Of a stretch of 27,765 bases of DNA, positions 22,303-27,765 are shown piece by piece; position 1 is the first letter of the stretch, and every line of letters starts with the position of its first letter. Source of the DNA: Bacillota bacterium (GTDB lineage Bacteria; Bacillota; Clostridia; Christensenellales; SZUA-584); assembly GCA_023399095.1 (NCBI GenBank), contig JAEWQS010000025.1, positions 1 to 27,765 of the forward strand, in the 5' to 3' direction. A program made the translations under genes and the position numbers. The notes beneath the pieces were generated by a model. That model made no database searches. It was given only the letters and a program-made list of their open reading frames with translations, and was not told where the DNA came from.

Positions 22303-23530
22303 TCGAACAGTCGATTCGTCAAAGAAAAGAACTGTGGGAGATGTTGTTTTCAGCGTCTCTCAGATTACCGAATACATTAGCCGTAAAATGTTCAGCGATC
22401 CGTTTTTGAGCACGGTCAAGGTGGTGGGTGAGGTCACAAACTTCGGTCACTCCTCCGTAGGCAATGCCTATTTCACGCTTAAGGACGAAAACGCAATGTT
22501 AGATTGCGTCGTGTATGATTTTAATCAGCACCCTGATATGGAAGTCATTTCAGACGGTGCATTGCTGGAAATTGGCGGGCGCATTTCGTTTTACAGAAAG
22601 AACGCGTCTGTGCAGCTTATCGTGGATTCAGCGGTGCTGGGCGGTGTCGGAGACCTGTATGCGCGCTTTGAACGCACGAAACAAAAGCTCTTTAACGAAG
22701 GGCTGTTTGCGCAGTCGCATAAAAAACCGTTGCCGGAGTTTCCGCTTCGCATCGGCGTGGTGACATCACCTTCGGGTGCGGTGCTTCACGATATCATCAA
22801 TGTGTCCACGAGACGGTTTGACGGCATTCACATCACTGTTTATCCGGTGCCTGTTCAGGGTGCTGATGCCGTAACGCGAATTTGCTGCGGCATTGCGCAT
22901 TTCAACGAGAAGAACGATGTGGACGTGATTATTGTTGCACGTGGGGGCGGCTCCTTCGAAGATCTCGCGCCGTTTAACGAAGAAAACGTGGTGCGAGCCG
23001 TTTACGCATCGCAAATCCCGGTGGTGTCTGCGGTCGGACATGAAACGGACTACTCATTATGTGATATGGCGGCTGATCTGCGTGCGCCCACACCTTCGGC
23101 GGCAGCCGAGCTTGTAATCAGAGAGAAAAGTGCGCTGCTTGATGCCTTGGACAGGCAGAAAAAGGCGTTGCTTGACGCTTTATTAGATATATTCGAAAGC
23201 CGCGACGCTCAGCTTCAAAGGCTAAGAAACGCTGTCAGCCCGCATGCGCTGCAGCTTATGCTGAGCCGTGCCGAAGAATCTTTGAATGCCAACATGAAGT
23301 TAATGAATAATAACTTGAGCAATACGTTTGACAAACAGGAAATGAGACTCGACAGATATCGTGATCGTCTTGAGGATTTAAACCCGATGCGTGTATTGGA
23401 ACGAGGCTTCGCAATTGTCCATAATCAGGACGGCATTGTGGTATCAGCAGCGAAGACGGCAGACGACATGGAGATTGAGTTCTTCGACGGACGCATCGCA
23501 GTTTCAAGAAAGAGGGAAGCAAATGGCTGA
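22295..23530 (+). CDS. xseA: Exodeoxyribonuclease VII large subunit
   Basis: 411 residues from ATG 22295, overlapping folD by 8 nt. It has an OB-fold DNA-binding N-terminus (VGEVTNFGHSSVGNAYFTLKD), then the nuclease domain with VVTSPSGAVLHDI, ARGGGSFEDLAPFNEE and SAVGHETDYSLCDMAADLRA. A long helical region (about residues 275-370) follows, and the C-terminal VLERGFAIV strand. With XseB it degrades single-stranded DNA from both ends. Length is slightly below the usual 440-450. Confidence 0.94.
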   Translation: MADRTVDSSKKRTVGDVVFSVSQITEYISRKMFSDPFLSTVKVVGEVTNFGHSSVGNAYFTLKDENAMLDCVVYDFNQHPDMEVISDGALLEIGGRISFYRKNASVQLIVDSAVLGGVGDLYARFERTKQKLFNEGLFAQSHKKPLPEFPLRIGVVTSPSGAVLHDIINVSTRRFDGIHITVYPVPVQGADAVTRICCGIAHFNEKNDVDVIIVARGGGSFEDLAPFNEENVVRAVYASQIPVVSAVGHETDYSLCDMAADLRAPTPSAAAELVIREKSALLDALDRQKKALLDALLDIFESRDAQLQRLRNAVSPHALQLMLSRAEESLNANMKLMNNNLSNTFDKQEMRLDRYRDRLEDLNPMRVLERGFAIVHNQDGIVVSAAKTADDMEIEFFDGRIAVSRKREANG

Positions 23531-23723
23531 TTTTGAAAAAGAACTTGAAAAGTTAGAGGATATCACACGCAGGTTGCAGTCGGGTGAAGAAGGCATTGAA
23601 AAGAGCATGGCGTTATATACCGAAGGAGTCAAGCTTGCCGAGACACTTCAGAAAAAGCTCAAAGAATATAAGACCAAAATCGATATATTGGAAGCCGCAG
23701 GGGATGCGTCATGTCAAAAGTAA
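23523..23723 (+). CDS. xseB: Exodeoxyribonuclease VII small subunit
   Basis: 66 residues from ATG 23523, overlapping xseA by 8 nt, with agagggaag upstream. FEKELEKLEDITRRLQSGE and SMALYTEGVKLAE are the family's two helices. Several copies bind the XseA helical arm. Confidence 0.93.
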   Translation: MADFEKELEKLEDITRRLQSGEEGIEKSMALYTEGVKLAETLQKKLKEYKTKIDILEAAGDASCQK

Positions 23724-24598
23724 GCGAAGATATGAGGGCGATCGCTGATGTCGTAAATGTGCGGCTGGACGCGCTCATGGATGAAATGTGCGAGCCTGGA
23801 GTATTAAAGGATGCCATGAGCTATAGTCTCAAAGCGGGCGGTAAAAGGTTGCGGCCCGCGCTTTGCATGCTGTCTGCGAGCATGTTCGGCGATATGGCGC
23901 AGGCACTGGATGTCGCTTGCGCTATTGAAATGATTCATACGTATTCGCTGATTCATGATGACCTGCCGTCTATGGACAATGATGTGATTCGACGAGGCAA
24001 GCCGACGAATCATGTGGTTTTTGGCGAAGCTTTTGCGTTGTTGGCCGGAGATGGGCTGCTAAACTGCGCGTTTGAAGTATTGCTAAAGCTTGCGCAGAAG
24101 AATAGAGAAAACAAAATGGATGTCGTCAAGGCCATGCAGATTATCGCGGGTGCGTCCGGCGTGAAGGGCATGATCGCGGGTCAGGCGGCCGATCTTGAGT
24201 TTGAGGGCAAAGATGTGGACGCGTTGGTGCTGCACCACATCCATGAGCGCAAAACCGCAGCCGTGATAAAAGCAGCTGTCACCGCAGGTGCGGCGCTGTT
24301 TTGTGCGGATGTAGACGACATTTGCGCACTTGGCATATATGGCGAGAACTTGGGTCTCGTATTCCAGATAATAGATGATATTTTGGACGAAGAGGGAGAC
24401 TCAAGCAAGCTTGGTAAGTCGATCGGTAAAGACAAGGACGCGGATAAAATGACCTTTGCTCGCGTGTACGGAATTAACGCGTCAAGATCCATCGCAAATG
24501 AGAAAACAGAAGAAGCCATCGCCGCACTGGAACGTTTCGGAGAACGTGCCGAAGGACTGAAAGCACTGGCGGAGTTCATGCTGGAACGTGACAGATAA
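23711..24598 (+). CDS. ispA: Polyprenyl (farnesyl/geranyl) diphosphate synthase
   Basis: 295 residues, overlapping xseB by 13 nt. It builds farnesyl diphosphate from C5 units for quinone, undecaprenyl and other isoprenoids. The first aspartate-rich motif is DDLPSMDND (Asp83, Asp84, Asp89), with GGKRLRPAL before it; the second is FQIIDDILDEEGD (Asp222, Asp223). Residues around the first motif, with two extra positions between its aspartates, fit bacterial type farnesyl synthases. In many Clostridia dxs comes next; here a terminator and sigG do. It is the end of the operon. Confidence 0.92.
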   Translation: MSKVSEDMRAIADVVNVRLDALMDEMCEPGVLKDAMSYSLKAGGKRLRPALCMLSASMFGDMAQALDVACAIEMIHTYSLIHDDLPSMDNDVIRRGKPTNHVVFGEAFALLAGDGLLNCAFEVLLKLAQKNRENKMDVVKAMQIIAGASGVKGMIAGQAADLEFEGKDVDALVLHHIHERKTAAVIKAAVTAGAALFCADVDDICALGIYGENLGLVFQIIDDILDEEGDSSKLGKSIGKDKDADKMTFARVYGINASRSIANEKTEEAIAALERFGERAEGLKALAEFMLERDR

Positions 24599-24615
24599 TA
24601 TAAAACAGATGGGTG

Positions 24616-24648
24616 GGCTGTGACGATTTGCAGCCTTTATTTTTTTTC
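24616..24648 (+). terminator. Terminator of the asp23-ispA operon
   Basis: ggctg (24616-24620) pairs with cagcc (24631-24635), extended by a G-T pair, followed by a long T run. The stem is short but the position and T tract are good. Between here and sigG only the promoter below is recognisable. Confidence 0.65.
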
Positions 24649-24781
24649 TGTTACATCTTAGAGATCGTTAGTTTCACATCAATTTGAAGGATGCTGTGAG
24701 GGCGCTGAATTCTTAAATTTCAGAGTATCTTCTGTGACACTATTCGGGCAGTTTCAGCCAGCATGAAGCGGGTTTTCACCA

Positions 24782-24811
24782 GTATAAAAGAAATTTTGCA
24801 TGGCAAAGCTA
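24782..24811 (+). promoter_or_regulatory. Sigma-F-type promoter of sigG
   Basis: GTATA (24782-24786), a 15-nt spacer, and GGCAAAGCTA (24802-24811), which matches the sigma-F -10 form GGnnAnAHTR at all fixed positions but one. Bacillus sigG is known to be switched on by sigma-F in the forespore. Confidence 0.7.
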
Positions 24812-24842
24812 GTCATATCAAAGCCGACCGAGGAGATATGAC

Positions 24843-25616
24843 ATGCTGATAAATAAAGTTGAGATCTGCGGCGTTGACACGTCTAAGCTGCCAATTATGA
24901 AACCAAAACAAATGAAGGAGATGATGCTTCGGGTTAAAGATGGTGACCAAAAAGCACGGGAAGAATTTATCAGAGGAAATCTTCGGCTTGTATTAAGTGT
25001 GATACAGCGTTTTACAGGACGTCGTGAGAATATGGATGACCTTTTTCAAGTCGGGTGTATCGGACTTATAAAAGCAATAGATAATTTTAACGTTGAATTG
25101 GGCGTGCGCTTTTCCACATATGCTGTTCCTATGATCACAGGGGAGTTGCGCCGATACCTGCGAGACAACAACAGCATTAGAGTCTCCAGAAGCCTAAGAG
25201 ACATTGCTTACAAAGCGCTGCAAGTAAGGAATGCGATGTCAAAGAAAGACAGCGCAGAACCGAGTGTGGAGGCTATAGCAAAAGAGCTCGGTGTCGCTGT
25301 TGAAGATGTAGTGTTTGCACTTGACGCGATTCAAGACCCTGTTTCACTGTACGAACCGGTATATCATGATGGCGCAGACGCGATTTACGTGATGGATCAG
25401 CTTCAGGATAAAAGCTGTGCAGATGAAAACTGGCTGGAGGGTATCGCTATAAAGGAAGCCATCGATAAACTCTCTGAACGCGAAAAGAACATTATCGAAA
25501 TGCGATTTTTTCATGGGAAAACGCAGATGGAGGTGGCTGATGAGATCGGCATCAGTCAGGCACAGGTGTCGCGTTTAGAAAAGAATGCGCTCAAAAGCAT
25601 GAGACGCAGTATTTGA
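24843..25616 (+). CDS. sigG: RNA polymerase sporulation sigma factor SigG
   Basis: 257 residues, ATG after gaggag. It directs late forespore transcription, including SASP genes. The N-terminal NKVEICGVDTSKLP is specific to SigG, where the Gin anti-sigma factor acts in Bacillus. Region 2 holds NLRLVLSVIQRF and DDLFQVGCIGLIKAIDNF; region 3 follows; region 4 has LSEREKNIIEMRFFHGKTQMEVADEIG with ISQAQVSRLEKNAL as the -35-reading helix. spoIIGA and sigE, often just upstream in Clostridia, are absent here. Confidence 0.95.
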   Translation: MLINKVEICGVDTSKLPIMKPKQMKEMMLRVKDGDQKAREEFIRGNLRLVLSVIQRFTGRRENMDDLFQVGCIGLIKAIDNFNVELGVRFSTYAVPMITGELRRYLRDNNSIRVSRSLRDIAYKALQVRNAMSKKDSAEPSVEAIAKELGVAVEDVVFALDAIQDPVSLYEPVYHDGADAIYVMDQLQDKSCADENWLEGIAIKEAIDKLSEREKNIIEMRFFHGKTQMEVADEIGISQAQVSRLEKNALKSMRRSI

Positions 25617-25621
25617 GATTC

Positions 25622-25662
25622 AAAAAAGATGCCGCCGCGTAAAAAACGGCGGTCTTTTTTTT
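25622..25662 (+). terminator. Terminator of sigG
   Basis: ccgccg (25632-25637) pairs with cggcgg (25647-25652), then TC and eight T residues; a run of A residues before the stem could make it work in reverse too. Confidence 0.85.
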
Positions 25663-25696
25663 ATTCTTCGGATGTATGATAAATAGAGGTGATGTT

Positions 25697-25957
25697 ATGA
25701 CGCGTTATACCAAGCTTCGGCAAATGGAAGTGGTAAATATATTGGACGGCGCGCGCCTTGGCTACCTGTGCGATCTTGTCATTGATATAGGTGCGGGAAA
25801 GGTGTGCGGCATTGTTGTACCCGGCCCATCAAAATTTTCTTTTTTGTTTAAGGGAGACAAAGATAGCGTCATCCCATGGCAAAATATACGCAAATTCGGA
25901 GAAGACGTGATCCTGGTGGAAGTTGATATAAATTCCATGCCTAACTATCACGTCTAA
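25697..25957 (+). CDS. ymxH: YlmC/YmxH family sporulation protein (PRC-barrel)
   Basis: 86 residues from ATG 25697, with gaggtgatg just upstream; ATG 25676 is in frame but lies ahead of that site. LRQMEVVNILDGARLGYLCDLVIDI, then KVCGIVVPGPS and DSVIPWQNIRKFGEDVILVE, match the PRC-barrel YlmC/YmxH family, widely kept in spore formers next to sigma-factor or cell-division genes. Molecular role unknown. Confidence 0.88.
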   Translation: MTRYTKLRQMEVVNILDGARLGYLCDLVIDIGAGKVCGIVVPGPSKFSFLFKGDKDSVIPWQNIRKFGEDVILVEVDINSMPNYHV

Positions 25958-25985
25958 TTGTAATTATCCGAGATTATGTTATAAT
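25958..25985 (+). promoter_or_regulatory. Promoter of nrdR
   Basis: TTGTAA (25958-25963), a 16-nt spacer and TATAAT (25980-25985), with a TG dinucleotide one base before the -10. It starts right after the ymxH stop codon. Confidence 0.7.
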
Positions 25986-26011
25986 ATAGACAAAAGTATT
26001 GGGGGTTGGTT

Positions 26012-26467
26012 ATGAAATGCGTTTTTTGTGGACATCCCGAGAGCAAGGTTGTTGATTCAAGACCCACTGACGAAGGCAGTTCAATTAGGCGCCGCCGAGA
26101 GTGCCTATCGTGCAAAAAGCGCTTCACCACTTATGAGAAAATCGACAGTCTGCCGCTTTTGATTGTGAAAAAGAACGGTGAAAGAGTCCCGTACGATTCG
26201 GATAAAATCAAAATGGGAATCATAAAGGCCTGCGAAAAGCGTCCTGTTCCCATGCAGAAAATCGAAGAGCTCGTATCCAACGTTGAAAAAGCCATTTTCA
26301 ACTCTCTAAGGCAGGAGATTTCCTCGAAAGAGATTGGCGGGTTTGTGATGCGCGGGCTTAAAGAGCTCGACGATGTGGCTTATGTGCGTTTTGCTTCCGT
26401 CTATAAAGAATTTAAAGATGTAGATACATTTATGCAAGAACTGCAACGGCTTCTGGAAGAGAAATAA
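26012..26467 (+). CDS. nrdR: Transcriptional repressor NrdR
   Basis: 151 residues from ATG 26012 (MKCVFCG, the family's invariant start); the TTG at 26006 would add two residues. A zinc ribbon is formed by Cys3, Cys6, Cys31 and Cys34, followed by SSIRRRRECLSCKKRFTTYE. The ATP-cone domain follows (LPLLIVKKNGERVPYDSDKI). It senses ATP/dATP and represses ribonucleotide reductase genes, none of which are in the window. It is probably transcribed with pgeF, 3 nt downstream. Confidence 0.95.
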   Translation: MKCVFCGHPESKVVDSRPTDEGSSIRRRRECLSCKKRFTTYEKIDSLPLLIVKKNGERVPYDSDKIKMGIIKACEKRPVPMQKIEELVSNVEKAIFNSLRQEISSKEIGGFVMRGLKELDDVAYVRFASVYKEFKDVDTFMQELQRLLEEK

Positions 26468-26470
26468 TAT

Positions 26471-27292
26471 ATGCAACCAATGAAAACAGGCATGGTACTA
26501 AAGGAAAAAGACGGTGTCAAGTATTTAAGCATACCCACGTTTGAACAAGCTGGCGGTGTCATCTGCGCGTTTTCAACACGTGTGGGCGGTGTGAGCCCAA
26601 AACCTTTTGACACAATGAATTTCAGCCGCAAGCGCGAGCAATGTGAACAAAACTTTACTGAGAATTTTACAAGGTTTGCACAAGCGGTCGGGTTCGATGA
26701 GAGTAAAGCTGTGGGAATCAATTATGCACACAGCCCTTATGTCTATCACGTTCATAAGGAGGATGCAGGAAGAGGGATTTTTGCCGAACCTTTGCCCGAG
26801 TACTGCGACGGCTTGTATACAAATGAAATCGGTATCCCGATACTATCGTTTCATGCGGACTGTGTCCCGCTGTTTTTTTATGACGCCAAGCGGCGTGCGG
26901 TAGCCGTGTGCCATGCCGGTTGGCGCGGTGTAGCGGCCCATATGGTGCGAAATGCTGTTAATGCGCTTGCTGATTTAGGATGCAAGCAGCGCGATATACT
27001 TGCGGCAATAGGCCCCTGTATCAGCGTGGCTCATTTTGAAGTGGGCGAAGAGGTGAAAAACATCTTTTTTCGTGAATTTGGTAACAGTGTGATGCAGATG
27101 CGTGACCGCAAGTTTTATGTGAACCTGAATAAAGCCTGTGAAGCGGATATGATTTCGGCAGGACTAAAGCCGGAAAACATCACAGATGCGGCTTTATGTA
27201 CGTATGAGGAAGAGTCTCTTTTTTACTCGCACCGAAGAGATCATGGGAAAACGGGCGCTATGGCCGCTGTGATATTATTAAAGGATGATTGA
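26471..27292 (+). CDS. pgeF: Peptidoglycan editing factor PgeF (YfiH, laccase-domain protein)
   Basis: 273 residues; ATG after ggaagag. GGVICAFSTRVGGVS opens the family; the metal site is built from SFHADCVPLFFYD and VCHAGWRG; AAIGPCISVAHFEVG and FYSHRRDHGKTGAM close it. Family members have been reported to keep non-native amino acids out of peptidoglycan precursors and to act on purine nucleosides, so the exact activity here is open. It follows nrdR by 3 nt, an arrangement common in Clostridia. Confidence 0.92.
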   Translation: MQPMKTGMVLKEKDGVKYLSIPTFEQAGGVICAFSTRVGGVSPKPFDTMNFSRKREQCEQNFTENFTRFAQAVGFDESKAVGINYAHSPYVYHVHKEDAGRGIFAEPLPEYCDGLYTNEIGIPILSFHADCVPLFFYDAKRRAVAVCHAGWRGVAAHMVRNAVNALADLGCKQRDILAAIGPCISVAHFEVGEEVKNIFFREFGNSVMQMRDRKFYVNLNKACEADMISAGLKPENITDAALCTYEEESLFYSHRRDHGKTGAMAAVILLKDD

Positions 27293-27295
27293 GTA

Positions 27296-27765
27296 ATGAA
27301 TGAAAAAGTTTTAATAGTTGACGACGAGCAAAACATATTGGAGCTTCTGGAATTTAATCTTAAAAAGGAAGGTTACGACGTGCTGCGTGCCGATACCGGA
27401 GAGATGGCTGTAGCGATTCTTGAGAAGATTCGGCCGGATATCGTCCTGCTCGATCAAATGCTTCCAGGGATAGATGGCCTGAATGTTTTAAAGAAGATAC
27501 GTTCAAACGAATCGCTTGCAAGAATGCCTGTCATCATGGTCACTGCACGATCAGAGGAGATTGATAAAATTATCGGGTTGGAGCTTGGCGCGGACGACTA
27601 CATCACCAAACCGTTCAGTGTGCGCGAGCTTTCCGCGCGCGTGAAAGCCTTGTTGCGCCGTACTAAGAAAACCGATATACAATTGCCTGCTGTGCTGAAT
27701 TTCAAGCAGCTAAAAGTGGACACCGTGGGATACAAAGCCAGCATTGGTGACAGTAAGCTGCTATT
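27296..27765 (+). CDS. OmpR/PhoB-family response regulator, 5' part (cut by window edge)
   Basis: The first 156 codons from ATG 27296, 3 nt after pgeF. A complete receiver domain: acidic pocket VDDE (residues 8-11), phosphorylation site Asp53 in VLLDQMLPGIDG, MVTAR, and GADDYITKPFSVREL with the conserved lysine. A linker and the first strands of the winged-helix domain follow (LNFKQLKVDTVGYKAS). It is expected to be paired with a histidine kinase gene beyond the window. PhoB-type by sequence feel only; the regulon cannot be told. Confidence 0.9.
   Translation, partial: MNEKVLIVDDEQNILELLEFNLKKEGYDVLRADTGEMAVAILEKIRPDIVLLDQMLPGIDGLNVLKKIRSNESLARMPVIMVTARSEEIDKIIGLELGADDYITKPFSVRELSARVKALLRRTKKTDIQLPAVLNFKQLKVDTVGYKASIGDSKLL

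Noticed and set aside
1..27765. CRISPR arrays, tRNA or rRNA genes, toxin-antitoxin or phage-defence genes.
   Set aside because: No regularly spaced repeat units, no cloverleaf sequence and no defence domain were seen on either strand.

Overview
The window looks like chromosomal DNA of an endospore-forming member of the Clostridia. It carries a complete spoIIIAA-AH operon, sigG, ymxH (ylmC), an alpha/beta SASP locus, a leucine T-box riboswitch, Asp23/AmaP envelope genes, DUF3793, and Firmicutes-type ribosome binding sites. TTG start codons are unusually common. The species cannot be named from sequence alone.

Positions 1-3363 are an accessory, AT-richer zone crowded with insertion sequences. 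It starts with the 3' end of an IS1182-type transposase. Next is a minus-strand SASP gene broken by one in-frame TAA, then a tiny Gly/Cys-rich protein made of two repeats. A decayed IS200/IS605 element follows, whose TnpA is frameshifted and has lost its HUH histidines. An intact IS256 element sits just after that element's right-end hairpin and has an exact 8-bp target duplication. Positions 3441-6013 hold poorly characterised genes: a minus-strand membrane protein with two TM2-like repeats (followed by a possible 21-residue ORF), a comFB homologue, and a plus-strand DUF3793 gene.

Positions 6174-13627 are metabolic. They hold a K+-dependent membrane pyrophosphatase (hppA), a leuA-leuC-leuD operon under a consensus promoter and a Leu-specific T-box (no leuB nearby), and a glycerol kinase with one substituted pocket residue. 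A 380-bp gap follows, with a probable glpK terminator, a 19-bp direct repeat and a sigma-E-like promoter placed almost on the spoIIIAA start codon.

Positions 14008-18804 encode the SpoIIIA complex, the mother-cell half of the engulfment channel or feeding tube. SpoIIIAF is short. A vegetative-type promoter at 18844 then opens a tightly overlapping housekeeping operon: asp23-amaP-DUF2273-nusB-(TsaD-like)-folD-xseA-xseB-ispA. After a terminator, sigG has its own sigma-F-type promoter. It is followed by ymxH, nrdR (with its own promoter), pgeF, and the start of an OmpR/PhoB-type response regulator that runs off the window.

I did not find a clearly new multi-gene system. The most unusual items are the nonsense-broken SASP, the duplicated Gly/Cys-rich peptide, the TM2-repeat protein with its downstream small ORF, the apparently leaderless spoIIIAA, the short SpoIIIAF, the 19-bp repeats, and the glycerol kinase pocket change.
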